Shown here: positions 53,155 through 62,782 of the stretch, piece after piece
Numbering within the stretch: position 1 is the stretch's first letter
How the letters are laid out: each line of letters opens with the position of its first letter
Assembly: GCF_003403035.1 (NCBI RefSeq)
Contig: NZ_QURN01000002.1
Location: forward strand, 62,001 to 126,000
Source: Mesorhizobium denitrificans
Lineage (GTDB): Bacteria > Pseudomonadota > Alphaproteobacteria > Rhizobiales > Rhizobiaceae
Direction of reading: 5' to 3'
DNA length: 64,000 nucleotides
Notes under the pieces: generated by a model
What the model saw: the letters and a program-made list of their open reading frames with translations, nothing else
What the model was told of the DNA's origin: nothing
Database searches by the model: none
Position numbers and translations under genes: made by a program

Positions 53155-53450
53155 GATGATCTCGTTACAGATTTTTCGGCGGGTTTGCCGGAGATTTCTT
53201 CCGATTCCAAGCTTTTGCAAGCCGAAAGGCTCGCTATTCGCTCATTTGCGGGAAAGTCTGCCCTCCATCGTTATTCTGTCAATAATCTGCTAACCATGTC
53301 TATTCGGCTTTTGTAAGCCAATCCAAACCAGTATCACCAACGGCTGGGACGCATTGAAAAGAAACAGGAAGGACCAAAGAGGGATTCGCTCGCGACAAGA
53401 TGTGATCCGCAACGTCGACTAGCGGAAAGCGCGAACAAATCCACATCACC
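53155..53450. other. pepA-lptF divergent intergenic region
   Basis: A 296-bp region that must hold the promoters of pepA and of the long lptF operon. A small GGCTTTTGTAAGCC hairpin is visible near 53307-53320. No credible gene, operator or riboswitch was recognised. Confidence 0.4.
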
Positions 53451-54632
53451 ATGAAGGTCCTCGAACGCTACATATTGCGGCGCGTGCTTGCCGTTTTCGC
53501 AGCCGCCCTCGGCTGGACGCTTGCGATTGTCTGGACCACGCAGGTTCTGGCGCGCATCGACCTCGTGACGGATAGCGGGCAAACGGCGCTGACCTTCTTC
53601 CAGATCGCAACGCTGGTGATGCCGACTGTCATTCCGCTGGTACTGCCCTTTGCGCTGATCATCGGAATCACGCAGACGCTGGCAACGATGAATGCGGACT
53701 CCGAGCTTGCCGTGATAAGCGCTTCGGGTGCCTCCCGCATGATCATCATCAAGCCGATAATGCTGATCGCGATTGCGGCGAGCGTGCTTTCCTTCGCGGT
53801 GGACAATTATGTGGAGCCACCCGCGCGCCAGAAAAACCGCGAATTGATCGCGGATTCGCGTGGCGACTTGCTGTCGCTAGTTTTGCAGGAAGGCGCGTTC
53901 CGGCGCATTGAAGATGGGCTCTATGTGCAAATCGGCGAGCGCCTGCCCGATGGAAAGCTGGGGCAAATCTTCGTGGCGGATTCGCGCGAGCCTAATATCG
54001 ATTTCATCTATTATGCAAAGACAGGCACCGTGCTGCGAACCGAAGACAAGTCCGCGCTGCTGATGTTTGACGGAGTTGTGCAGCGAAAGACGCTGACCGG
54101 CGGCGTTTCCGTTATCCGCTTTGCGTCCTATTCGTTCGACCTTGGCACTTTCACGTCTGAGGTAAATGAGGTGACGTTGCAGCCGAAAGACCAGAGCCTC
54201 GCATTTCTGGTCAATCCGGACAGCTCCGACAAAAACTACCAGCGCAAGCCGCAAGCGTATCGTGCGGAACTGCACCGGCGCCTGACAGAGTGGCTCTATC
54301 CGGCCGTGTTCGCGCTAATCGCTATAGCTGTCGCGGGGGATGCTCGCTCTCACCGCGAGGCGCGCGTTCACCCGATGATAACGTCGATCGTCATTGCGCT
54401 GTTGTGGTGGTGGGTTGGCTATTTCGTGAGCGATCAGGCCGAAACGGAGCCGGCCTTCGTCTTCGCAATGTATGCTGTGCCCATATTGGCCAGCGGCGTG
54501 GCGATTGCGTTCATAGCAATGAACCGCGCGCTGGAATTGCCGATGGGCGTTATCGACTGGATCGGCTCCATATTCCGCGCTCTGTGGCGGGCCATCCTGC
54601 CCGGCAGGCGCGCGACAGCGGGGAGCCTCTGA
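53451..54632 (+). CDS. lptF: LPS export ABC transporter permease LptF
   Basis: A protein of 393 residues with six membrane helices in two groups of three and a central periplasmic beta-jellyroll-type domain (about 130-280), the LptF/G plan. It starts MKVLERYILRRVLAVFAAALGW. LptF and LptG form the inner-membrane part of the LptBFG machine that extracts lipopolysaccharide. The stop overlaps the lptG ATG by one base (TGATG). First gene of lptF-lptG-lptD-surA-pdxA-rsmA. Confidence 0.94.
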   Translation: MKVLERYILRRVLAVFAAALGWTLAIVWTTQVLARIDLVTDSGQTALTFFQIATLVMPTVIPLVLPFALIIGITQTLATMNADSELAVISASGASRMIIIKPIMLIAIAASVLSFAVDNYVEPPARQKNRELIADSRGDLLSLVLQEGAFRRIEDGLYVQIGERLPDGKLGQIFVADSREPNIDFIYYAKTGTVLRTEDKSALLMFDGVVQRKTLTGGVSVIRFASYSFDLGTFTSEVNEVTLQPKDQSLAFLVNPDSSDKNYQRKPQAYRAELHRRLTEWLYPAVFALIAIAVAGDARSHREARVHPMITSIVIALLWWWVGYFVSDQAETEPAFVFAMYAVPILASGVAIAFIAMNRALELPMGVIDWIGSIFRALWRAILPGRRATAGSL

Positions 54633-55717
54633 TGGGCTGGACGCTGAACCGCTATTTTCTGCGCCGCTACGCCAGCATAACGATGTGGATATTCCTCGGC
54701 GTTTTCTGCTTGGCGTTTCTCGTCGATTTCACGGAACTGACGAGCCGGATCGCCGGATTGCCTGGCTTTACCGTGCCGCTCGGCCTCGCAATGTCCGGGC
54801 TGCGGGTGCCTATGATCATGCTGCAAACGGTGCCGTTCGTTGCGCTGTTCTCGGCAATGGCGATGCTGATTTCGCTCAACCGGAAATATGAGCTGGTGAT
54901 TGCGCGCTCGGCTGGAATCTCGGCGTGGCAATTCCTGCTGCCACCCTGCATCGGCGCTTTCATTTTCGGGCTGCTGGCCATCGCAATACTGAACCCGCTG
55001 GCTGCCTACGGTATCAGCCGCGTCGAGCAGATCGATACGATGATCCGCTCCGGTTCCTCAAACGAAGTGTCCGCGTTTGCTGCGCCGTGGCTGCGCCAGA
55101 AAACCGCGCAGGGCGATACGATTATCGGTGCGCGCGCCATTCTGGATCAGGGCCTGACGCTCTCCGACGCGGTGTTCCTTTCCCTTGATCGCGACGGAAA
55201 CATTGCCGAGCGCAACGACGCGAAACAAGCCTTTTTGCGTGACGGATATTGGGAACTGGAGGGCGTGCAGCGGTTCCGCGACGGTGTGGCGGGCGAGGCT
55301 ATCCCGTCCATGCGCGTTCCCACGAATCTGAGACCGGAATTTGTTCAGGAAAGGCTCGCGCGACCGGAAACGATTCCGTTCTACGAACTGCCGGCGAAGA
55401 TTGACGCGGCGCGTTCGTTCGGATTGCGGGCCGATGCTTTCGCAATGCAGCTACATTCCTTGATTGCGTTACCTTTTCTTTTAATCGCGATGACTCTCAT
55501 TGCTGCAACAGTGTCGATGCGTTTCGCACGCATGGGGCAGTCTTCGGTGATGATTCTGGGTGGCGTGACCGCTGGCTTTCTGCTTTATGTCGTTTCGGTG
55601 CTTGTGCGGGCGTTTGGCAACGCCGGACTCGTGCCGCCAGTTGTGGCTGCCTGGATACCGGTGGTCGTGGCGAGTTTCTTCGGAGTAACGTTCCTTTTGT
55701 ACAAGGAAGACGGTTAG
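54632..55717 (+). CDS. lptG: LPS export ABC transporter permease LptG
   Basis: A 361-residue paralogue of LptF with the same six-helix and periplasmic-domain plan, starting MGWTLNRYFLRRYASITMWI. It has the family features LQTVPFVALFSAMAMLISLNRKYELVIARSAGIS and C-terminal helices VMILGGVTAGFLLYVVSVLVRAFG. The start overlaps the lptF stop by one base and its stop overlaps the lptD GTG by one base. Confidence 0.94.
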   Translation: MGWTLNRYFLRRYASITMWIFLGVFCLAFLVDFTELTSRIAGLPGFTVPLGLAMSGLRVPMIMLQTVPFVALFSAMAMLISLNRKYELVIARSAGISAWQFLLPPCIGAFIFGLLAIAILNPLAAYGISRVEQIDTMIRSGSSNEVSAFAAPWLRQKTAQGDTIIGARAILDQGLTLSDAVFLSLDRDGNIAERNDAKQAFLRDGYWELEGVQRFRDGVAGEAIPSMRVPTNLRPEFVQERLARPETIPFYELPAKIDAARSFGLRADAFAMQLHSLIALPFLLIAMTLIAATVSMRFARMGQSSVMILGGVTAGFLLYVVSVLVRAFGNAGLVPPVVAAWIPVVVASFFGVTFLLYKEDG

Positions 55718-58134
55718 TGCGGGCAGTGAGGGGACATAGCCTCATGCGGAGGGCGACGGAAAGGCTGCGCCGGCAAACGGCGCTGTCCTGCCTGTTTGCG
55801 CTTTCGCTCGGCGTATTTTCCGCCAGCGCGCAGGATCTCTCTCAATATGCCGGTCAGGTGCCCTCCGATTCGCAGATGCTGCTTGAGTCGGACGTGCTGA
55901 CCTACGATCAGGACGCGAACACCGTTAGCGCCTCTGGCCAGGTGCGCATCGAATATGCGGGCAATCACCTCGTGGCCGAGCGAGTCACCTATGATCGCAA
56001 CACCGGCCGACTGAAGGCGGTCGGCAATGTCGAGATCATCGAAAAAGACGGAAACAAGATTTACACCGACGAAATTGACGTCACCGACGATTTCGCTGAC
56101 GGTTTTGTGAATAGTTTGCGCGTCGAGACGGTCGATAAGACCTATTTCGCGGCGGAGAGCGCCGACCGCAAAGCCGGCAACGTCACCACCTTCAACAATG
56201 GTGTTTATACGGCTTGCGAACCTTGCGAGGAAAAGCCGGACAGCGCGCCAATCTGGCGAGTGAAATCGCGCAAGATCATCTGGAACGGTCAGAAAAAAAC
56301 GATTCGCTTCGAGCGTTCGCATTTCGAAATGTTCGGACTGCCGCTCGCCTATCTACCCGCCTTCGAAGTGCCGGACCCGACCGTCAAGCGCAAAAGCGGT
56401 TTTCTGTTTCCGGGCATCAGCTTCAACAGCAAGCTGGGTGCGGGCCTGACTGTTCCCTATTATTTCGCGCTGTCACCGACCTATGACCTGACCGTCAAAG
56501 GCACCGGCTACACGAAACAGGGCTTCCTTGGCGAAGCTGAATGGCGCCAGAAGTTCAATTCCGGCGAATATAATTTGAAGATCGCGGGCATCAGCCAGGC
56601 AGACCCGAGTGCTTTCGAATCCTATTCGGTGGATCGCGGCCCGGCAGACAACCCGAACAAACTGCGTGGCATGATCGGGTCGAAGGGTCGTTTCGCCATT
56701 AATCCGCGCTGGACGTTCGGCTGGGATTTGATGTTGCAGTCGGACAAGAATTTCTCGCGAACCTATTCGATTGAAGGCTTCAACAGCTACATCCATCGGT
56801 CTGAGGTTTACCTGACCGGCCTTGGCGAGCGTAATTATTTCGATATGCGCTTCATGAAGTTCCAGGTTCAGGAAAAGCTGCGTGACGACAATTCCTCATC
56901 GCGCGACGACAAGCAGCCCTGGGTTCTGCCGAGCTTCGACTATGTCGCCATACCGGACGAGCCGGTGGCCGGCGGCGAACTGAAGATGACGTTCAATTCG
57001 CGCGTCATCAATCGTTCGCGGCTGGACGACGTTATCAACTCCGCCCTGCCCGACGACGCGGACGTTACAGCGGTGCGCGGCGTTGAAGGCACGGATGGCC
57101 GCCTGAGCGCCGAGGCCGAATGGAAGCGCGAGTTCATCGCGCCGGGTGGTCTGGTGATTACGCCGTTGCTGGCGCTGCTTGGCGAAGCACGGATGGCGGA
57201 CCAGAGCGACGCTTCGACCGCAGCCATTGAAAACATGGCGAACCAGCTCGGAGTCGGCGCCGACGTGCGCTCCGAATATTATCGCTATATGGCGACTGCC
57301 GGTCTTGATGTGCGCTGGCCGGTGCTCTTCTCGACCTCGAGCTCGACCCATATTCTGGAGCCGGTTGCGCAGATTTTTGTGCGTCCAAATGAGCAGGACG
57401 TAACCCAGCTCGGCCTTTCCAACGAGGATGCGCAGAGCTTCGTGTTCGACGCGACCTCACTTTTCGACCGCGACAAGTTCTCCGGTTATGACCGTGTGGA
57501 AGGTGGCACGCGCGCCAATCTTGGCCTTCGCTATGCCGGTTCGTTTGGCAATGGCTGGTCTACGAATGCGATTTTCGGACAATCCTATCAGCTCGGCGGT
57601 CTGAATTCCTTCGCAGCGCCTGATCTGGTGAATGTGGGCGCTGAATCCGGACTTGAAACGGATAAGTCGGACTATGTCGGACTGGTTGGTTTCGCGACGC
57701 CGAATGGCCTCTCTGCTTCGCTGAGCGGGCGTTTCGACGAGGAAACCTTCGAGGCGCGCAGGGCGGAAGCTCGCGCCGCCTATAGCGGCACGCCGCTTTC
57801 TCTAACGGCCAAGTATGCGTATATTCAGGCCCAGCCAATCTATGGATTTGCCACCGACAGGCACGAAGTTTCGGTGGGAGGCAGCCTGAAATTCCACGAA
57901 TATTGGCGTGTATTCGGCTCCGGGACTTATGATCTGGAATCGGACTATGTTTCGTATAATTCATTCGGCTTTGGTTACGCCGATGAGTGCTTTACCTTTG
58001 CGCTGACCTATAGCGAATCGCGGACTTTGATCGGTGACACGCGCCAAACCGACAACACCCAGAATATCGGTTTCCAACTGTCGTTCCGGACAATCGGTGA
58101 TTTTGGCAATAGCAGCACCAATTTCCTGCAATAG
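55717..58134 (+). CDS. lptD: LPS-assembly outer-membrane protein LptD
   Basis: An 805-residue protein that inserts LPS into the outer leaflet. The signal peptide ends after ASAQ (residue about 39), followed by the periplasmic OstA-like domain (SDVLTYDQDANTVSASGQVRIEYAG) and a long C-terminal beta barrel ending in aromatic-rich strands. Cysteines in YTACEPCEEK near 165-170 and in YADECFTFALTY near 755 are placed for the disulfides needed for LptD maturation. It starts at GTG 55717 with AAGGAAG upstream; ATG 55744 is an alternative. Confidence 0.95.
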   Translation: MRAVRGHSLMRRATERLRRQTALSCLFALSLGVFSASAQDLSQYAGQVPSDSQMLLESDVLTYDQDANTVSASGQVRIEYAGNHLVAERVTYDRNTGRLKAVGNVEIIEKDGNKIYTDEIDVTDDFADGFVNSLRVETVDKTYFAAESADRKAGNVTTFNNGVYTACEPCEEKPDSAPIWRVKSRKIIWNGQKKTIRFERSHFEMFGLPLAYLPAFEVPDPTVKRKSGFLFPGISFNSKLGAGLTVPYYFALSPTYDLTVKGTGYTKQGFLGEAEWRQKFNSGEYNLKIAGISQADPSAFESYSVDRGPADNPNKLRGMIGSKGRFAINPRWTFGWDLMLQSDKNFSRTYSIEGFNSYIHRSEVYLTGLGERNYFDMRFMKFQVQEKLRDDNSSSRDDKQPWVLPSFDYVAIPDEPVAGGELKMTFNSRVINRSRLDDVINSALPDDADVTAVRGVEGTDGRLSAEAEWKREFIAPGGLVITPLLALLGEARMADQSDASTAAIENMANQLGVGADVRSEYYRYMATAGLDVRWPVLFSTSSSTHILEPVAQIFVRPNEQDVTQLGLSNEDAQSFVFDATSLFDRDKFSGYDRVEGGTRANLGLRYAGSFGNGWSTNAIFGQSYQLGGLNSFAAPDLVNVGAESGLETDKSDYVGLVGFATPNGLSASLSGRFDEETFEARRAEARAAYSGTPLSLTAKYAYIQAQPIYGFATDRHEVSVGGSLKFHEYWRVFGSGTYDLESDYVSYNSFGFGYADECFTFALTYSESRTLIGDTRQTDNTQNIGFQLSFRTIGDFGNSSTNFLQ

Positions 58135-58213
58135 CGGGCGTCAATCTGCCCCGAGCGCAGATCATTGTTTTGCCTCATAGAATTGGCAGAGCGTCGGAAA
58201 CGGATTCGTTGGG

Positions 58214-59161
58214 ATGAGAGCGATGCTTGGAATTAAGAAGCGGATGGTGGTGTTTAGCCTTATGGCGGCGGTCGCGACCGCTACGCTAGGCACAGCCGCC
58301 CCTGCTTTTGCGAGCGAAATCAAATATGTCGTGAACGGTCAGGCGATCACCAGCTATGACCTGCAGCGCCGCGTCGCATTTTTGAAGCTGCAGCGGGCAA
58401 AAGGCAATTTGAACCAGCAAGCTGCCGACCAGATGATCGAGCAGGCGCTGAAGCGCGCCGAAATGAAGCGCATGAACGTAAACATCACCGACAAGGCGGT
58501 GGACGACGCCTACGCGCGCTTTGCGACAAATAATAAGATGACGCTCCCGCAGCTGGATACCGTCATGAGCAAATCCGGCGTGACCAAATCGCATTTCAAG
58601 GATTTTATCCGTGCGCAAATGGGCTGGGGTCAGGTTGTAAGCCGCAAGGCAGGTGGCGACGGCGATGGCCGCGTGACCGAGCAGGAGGCTGTGCGCCGCA
58701 TGTTGCAACAGGGCGGGCAAAAACCCAAAGCCACGGAATATATGCTGCAGCAGGTGATCTTCGTCGTGCCCGCCAAGGAACGGGGCAAGATGGGTGCCCG
58801 CCGCCGCGAGGCCGAGGCCATGCGCGCTCGATTCAACGGCTGCAACGCTTCGCGCTCACTGGCGAAGGGGCTCATCGACGTGACGGTTCGCGACCTTGGC
58901 CGGGTGCTGGAACCGCAACTTCCAAACGAATGGGCGGATTCGATCAAGGCCACCCGCGCAGGCGGCGCGACGCCCGTGCGCGAGACGGAACGCGGGATTG
59001 AGTTCATCGGCATTTGCAGCGCACGCGAGGTTTCGGACGATCGCGTTGCGCAAATGGTGTTCCAGCAGGAAGCGAATGGCGGGGCGGACGCTGGCGGAGA
59101 TGATATGTCCAAGAAGTTCCTCAAGGAACTGCGCGACAAAGCCAAGATCGTTCAACAATAA
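58214..59161 (+). CDS. surA: SurA-type periplasmic chaperone/peptidyl-prolyl isomerase
   Basis: A protein of 315 residues with a signal peptide cleaved near AFASE (about residue 34). The SurA N-terminal chaperone helices follow (IKYVVNGQAITSYDLQRRVAFL, QAADQMIEQALKRAEMKRM), and a single parvulin-like region at about 180-285 (TEYMLQQVIFVVP, DLGRVLEPQLP, ERGIEFIGICS). It lacks the second parvulin domain of E. coli SurA, the usual alphaproteobacterial form. Its place after lptD fits its role in outer-membrane protein folding, including LptD. Confidence 0.9.
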   Translation: MRAMLGIKKRMVVFSLMAAVATATLGTAAPAFASEIKYVVNGQAITSYDLQRRVAFLKLQRAKGNLNQQAADQMIEQALKRAEMKRMNVNITDKAVDDAYARFATNNKMTLPQLDTVMSKSGVTKSHFKDFIRAQMGWGQVVSRKAGGDGDGRVTEQEAVRRMLQQGGQKPKATEYMLQQVIFVVPAKERGKMGARRREAEAMRARFNGCNASRSLAKGLIDVTVRDLGRVLEPQLPNEWADSIKATRAGGATPVRETERGIEFIGICSAREVSDDRVAQMVFQQEANGGADAGGDDMSKKFLKELRDKAKIVQQ

Positions 59162-59176
59162 CCGCCGACCGCACAC

Positions 59177-60184
59177 ATGCCCAAACTTCTGGCGCTCTCC
59201 TCGGGCGATCCGTCTGGTGTAGGCCCGGAGCTTGCGCTGATGTGCTGGCAACAGCGCAATGCCGAGCATTTGCCCGGTTTTTTCCTGCTTTCAGACGCTG
59301 AGTTTTTGCGTAGCCGCGCCAAGGCCATGGGTTTTGATGTGCCGATTGAAACGGCAACGCCCGAAAGTGCTTCGCAGATTTTTCCGCGCGCTTTGCCTGT
59401 CGTACCACTGGATGCGACGTTTGCTGACCGGGCTGGCGAGCCACTCGGCGCGAACGCTGCGGGCATTGTCGAGGCAATTGACCGCGCGGTTGACTTGGCT
59501 ATGACGACGCGCGCGTCGGCAGTGGTGACATGCCCGATTGCGAAAAAGCCGCTCTACGATGCGGGCTTCAAATTTCCGGGGCACACGGAATATCTGGCGC
59601 ATCTCGCGGAACAGCACACCGGCAAGCCTGCAATGCCTGTGATGATGCTGGCGGGGCCGGAACTGCGCACCGTTCCTGTGACGATTCACATTCCGCTTGC
59701 CGAAGCGCCAAAACAACTGACGAGTGACCTCGTATATGAGACGGGGCGCATTGTGGCGCGCGATCTTGCGGACCGATTTGGACTCGCGAAGCCGCGCCTT
59801 GCAATTGCCGGGCTGAACCCGCATGCGGGCGAAGGCGGCGCGCTCGGCATGGAAGACGGCGATATCGTGCTGCCCGCCATTGAACGCCTGCAACGCGACG
59901 GTATCGATGCGCGAGGCCCCCTGCCCGCAGACACGATGTTCCATGCGCGCGCCCGGCAGACATATGACGCAGCGCTCTGCATGTATCACGATCAGGCTCT
60001 GATCCCGGCCAAGACCTTGGCGTTTGATGAGGCGGTGAATGTGACGCTGGGACTTCCGTTCATTCGCACCTCGCCCGACCACGGCACCGCGTTCGACATT
60101 GCCGGAAAGGGCATTGCGCAGCCGCGCAGCATGATGGCGGCGTTGCGCATGGCGGCAGAAATGTCCGCGCGCGAGGGCAATTAA
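59177..60184 (+). CDS. pdxA: 4-hydroxythreonine-4-phosphate dehydrogenase
   Basis: A protein of 335 residues, an NAD-dependent dehydrogenase of pyridoxal-5'-phosphate synthesis. It starts [21 protein letters not shown], the classic PdxA opening. The three metal-binding histidines are visible in [18 protein letters not shown] and [12 protein letters not shown]. It sits in the conserved surA-pdxA-rsmA order and its stop overlaps the rsmA ATG by one base (TAATG). Confidence 0.97.
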   Translation: MPKLLALSSGDPSGVGPELALMCWQQRNAEHLPGFFLLSDAEFLRSRAKAMGFDVPIETATPESASQIFPRALPVVPLDATFADRAGEPLGANAAGIVEAIDRAVDLAMTTRASAVVTCPIAKKPLYDAGFKFPGHTEYLAHLAEQHTGKPAMPVMMLAGPELRTVPVTIHIPLAEAPKQLTSDLVYETGRIVARDLADRFGLAKPRLAIAGLNPHAGEGGALGMEDGDIVLPAIERLQRDGIDARGPLPADTMFHARARQTYDAALCMYHDQALIPAKTLAFDEAVNVTLGLPFIRTSPDHGTAFDIAGKGIAQPRSMMAALRMAAEMSAREGN

Positions 60185-61011
60185 TGGCGAGCCTCGACGG
60201 ACTGCCGCCTCTGCGCGAGGTGATCGAGCAGCATGGGCTGAACGCGAAAAAATCGCTGGGGCAGAATTTTCTGCTCGATCTGAACCTGACTTCAAAGATC
60301 GCGCGTAGCGCCGGAGATTTGACGCAAACAGCGGTGCTGGAGGTTGGCCCTGGCCCCGGCGGGTTGACGCGGGCGCTGCTGCTGAACGGCGCAAAGAAGG
60401 TGATCGCCATCGAGCGCGATGAGCGCTGCCGCCCGGCACTGGAAGAAATTGCCGCGCATTATCCGGGGCGGCTTGAGGTGATTTTCGGGGATGCACTCAA
60501 GACGGATATCGGAGCGCTAGCCGCTGGTCTGCCAATCCGCATCGTTGCGAACCTGCCCTATAATGTGGGCACGGAACTGCTGATCCGCTGGCTGACCCTG
60601 CCCGAATGGCCGCCCTATTATGAATCGATGACGCTGATGTTTCAGCGCGAGGTTGCGCAGCGCATTGTCGCCGCGCCGGGGAGCGATGCCTATGGGCGGC
60701 TCGGCGTGCTTGCGGGCTGGCGAACCAATGCGAAAATTGCGTTCGACGTTCCGCCGCAGGCTTTCACGCCTCCGCCGAAAGTCACGTCATCCATCGTGCA
60801 TCTTGTGCCACGTGACGCTCCGCTGCCAGCCGACGTGAAGGTGCTGGGGCGCGTGACAGAAGCGGCATTCGGCCAACGCCGCAAAATGCTGCGCCAGAGT
60901 CTTAAGTCGATTGGCGGCGAGCGGCTTTTGGCGGCGACGGGCATTGACGGCACGCGACGCGCGGAAACGCTATCCGTGGCTGAGTTTGTCGCGCTGACAA
61001 ACGCTGTTTAA
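60184..61011 (+). CDS. rsmA: 16S rRNA dimethyladenosine transferase RsmA (KsgA)
   Basis: A protein of 275 residues that dimethylates A1518 and A1519 of 16S rRNA late in small-subunit assembly. It has [19 protein letters not shown], the SAM motif [16 protein letters not shown], and the catalytic NLPYN in [19 protein letters not shown]. The C-terminal helical domain includes [15 protein letters not shown]. Last gene of the lptF-rsmA operon; a palindromic repeat element follows. Confidence 0.97.
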   Translation: MASLDGLPPLREVIEQHGLNAKKSLGQNFLLDLNLTSKIARSAGDLTQTAVLEVGPGPGGLTRALLLNGAKKVIAIERDERCRPALEEIAAHYPGRLEVIFGDALKTDIGALAAGLPIRIVANLPYNVGTELLIRWLTLPEWPPYYESMTLMFQREVAQRIVAAPGSDAYGRLGVLAGWRTNAKIAFDVPPQAFTPPPKVTSSIVHLVPRDAPLPADVKVLGRVTEAAFGQRRKMLRQSLKSIGGERLLAATGIDGTRRAETLSVAEFVALTNAV

Positions 61012-61032
61012 GCGGCTGCGCGTTTCAGCACT

Positions 61033-61174
61033 TCTCATCCGCCTGCCGGCACCTTCTCCCTCAAGGGGAGAAGGGAAGGTGTTGAGGTGGGCTTCAATCG
61101 CGGACTGCGCAGAGCGGGGTGAGGCATTCAACTACCCTCCTTGAGGGAGAAGGTGCCGCCGGCCGGATGAGGGG
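61033..61174. repeat. Palindromic repeat element with CTCATCCG ends (copy 2)
   Basis: An element of about 142 bp between convergent rsmA and gmk. Its two ends are long imperfect inverted repeats of about 36 bp: CTCATCCGCCTGCCGGCACC, then TTCTCCCTCAAGGGG, against the reverse complement of a right end finishing GGCCGGATGAGGGG. The centre contains an unrelated stretch of about 60 bp. It shares ends and the CACCTTCTCCCTC core with copy 1 at 43444-43553. Confidence 0.8.
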
Positions 61175-61193
61175 CCGTAAAAACAATTGCTGT

Positions 61194-61856
61194 TTAGGCG
61201 CCGACGTTCTCTTCAAGCAGGCCGGTGACGAAATCAAACAGGCCGGGGCGGCGGTCACGACGCAGGCGCTCCGCAATGACGATGGATCGCACCTCCGCGA
61301 AGGCGCGGTTCAGATCATCATTGATGATGATGTAGTCGTATTCCGTCCATTGCTGGATTTCTGAACGGGCGTTAGTGAGACGCCTTGCAATGTCGGCCTC
61401 CGTGTTTTCCGCACGGCGCTTGAGGCGCGCGGTCAGTTCCGCCATCCGCGGCGGGAGGATGAACACGGAAACAACGTCTGCCGGGATTTTCTCGCGCATT
61501 TGCGCAGCGCCCTGCCAATCAATGTCGAACAGCATATCCTGACCGCGCGACATAGCGTATTCGACCGGCTCGCGCGGCGTTGCGTAGAAATTGCCGTGCA
61601 CCTCAGCCCATTCAAGCAGCTGATCCGCATCACGCATCTGCTCGAACTGGCGTTTGGTGATGAAATGATAATGCACACTATCGATCTCACTGGGGCGGCG
61701 CTCGCGCGTGGTTACGCTGATCGAAAGTGACATTGCGAGGCTCTTATCTTCGAGCAGATTGCGGGCAATGGTCGACTTTCCCGCGCCGGACGGCGAAGAA
61801 ATGACGAGCATCAATCCCCGCCTGGCGATGGGCTGCATGGGTTCAATTTGCGGCAT
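61194..61856 (-). CDS. gmk: Guanylate kinase
   Basis: Phosphorylates GMP to GDP with ATP. 220 residues. The P-loop is [15 protein letters not shown] near residues 20-34, with GMP-binding [35 protein letters not shown], and [15 protein letters not shown] following. Last gene of the mltG-yicC-gmk run; only 3 bp separate it from the yicC stop. Confidence 0.97.
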   Translation of the reverse strand: MPQIEPMQPIARRGLMLVISSPSGAGKSTIARNLLEDKSLAMSLSISVTTRERRPSEIDSVHYHFITKRQFEQMRDADQLLEWAEVHGNFYATPREPVEYAMSRGQDMLFDIDWQGAAQMREKIPADVVSVFILPPRMAELTARLKRRAENTEADIARRLTNARSEIQQWTEYDYIIINDDLNRAFAEVRSIVIAERLRRDRRPGLFDFVTGLLEENVGA

Positions 61857-61859
61857 GAG

Positions 61860-62756
61860 CTACTCCAGATTCTGGACCTGCTCGCGGAATTGGTCCACGA
61901 CCGCCTTCAGGTCAAGCCCGATTGCGGTCAGAGATGCCGCATTCGACTTTGAACACAGCGTATTTGCTTCACGGTTGAACTCTTGCGCCAGAAAATCGAG
62001 CTTTCGCCCGACTACCCCGCCCGCCGAAAGCAGCGAGCGCGCAGCCGCAACATGCGTTTTCAAACGGTCGATTTCCTCGCGAATATCTGACTTGGTGGAC
62101 AGCAACATCGCTTCGGTGTGAAGCCGCTGCTCATCCAGCCCGCTGCCCGCTGCTTCCATCAGCGCGCGAATCTGCTCGCCGAGCCGCTCACGAATAAGTG
62201 CCGGATCGCGCGATGGGTCGCGTTCGGCATTTTCGGTCAATTTGGCTATGGTTTCCAGATGGCCGTTGAGCACGGTCGCCAGCGCACCACCTTCCGCACG
62301 GCGAGCAGCTTCCAGACCATCGAGCGCCGTTTCCAGCACCGCAAGAGCGGCCTTGTCGGCGACGGCCTTGTCTTCTTCGGTTTCGGTCGCTTCCGGGATG
62401 TCGAGCACGCCGCGCAAGCTCAAAAGCCCGTCAGCCGTGGCAGGTGCGGTCCCGAACTGCTTTTCAAGTCGCTTGGCAAGCTCGGCCACATCGCGGAGGA
62501 AGGCCTCGTTGACGATGGGCTGCACCTGCGAAGCGGTGGGGCGCACAATGGTGAGCTGCGCCTGAAAGCTGCCGCGCGAAAAACGCTTCTGTATCGCTTG
62601 ACGGATGGCTGGCTCCAGCCGGTCATAGCCGGTGGGAAGGCGCAATCGCAGCTCAAGCGACTTGCCGTTGACCGACTTCACCTCCCAGGTGATCGACGCG
62701 CCGCGAGCGTCGCCCGCCGCGCGCGAAAACCCTGTCATGCTTTGTAGGCTAGCCAA
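61860..62756 (-). CDS. yicC: YicC-family endoribonuclease
   Basis: A protein of 298 residues starting MASLQSMTGFSRAAGDARG, the invariant opening of the family. The C-terminal DUF1732 region ends AVVDQFREQVQNLE, preceded by GRKLDFLAQEFNREANTLCSKS. E. coli YicC is an endoribonuclease that also aids RyhB decay. The pairing with gmk is conserved across bacteria. Confidence 0.95.
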   Translation of the reverse strand: MASLQSMTGFSRAAGDARGASITWEVKSVNGKSLELRLRLPTGYDRLEPAIRQAIQKRFSRGSFQAQLTIVRPTASQVQPIVNEAFLRDVAELAKRLEKQFGTAPATADGLLSLRGVLDIPEATETEEDKAVADKAALAVLETALDGLEAARRAEGGALATVLNGHLETIAKLTENAERDPSRDPALIRERLGEQIRALMEAAGSGLDEQRLHTEAMLLSTKSDIREEIDRLKTHVAAARSLLSAGGVVGRKLDFLAQEFNREANTLCSKSNAASLTAIGLDLKAVVDQFREQVQNLE

Positions 62757-62782
62757 TGGATCCCCCGCGATCTGACACCCAG

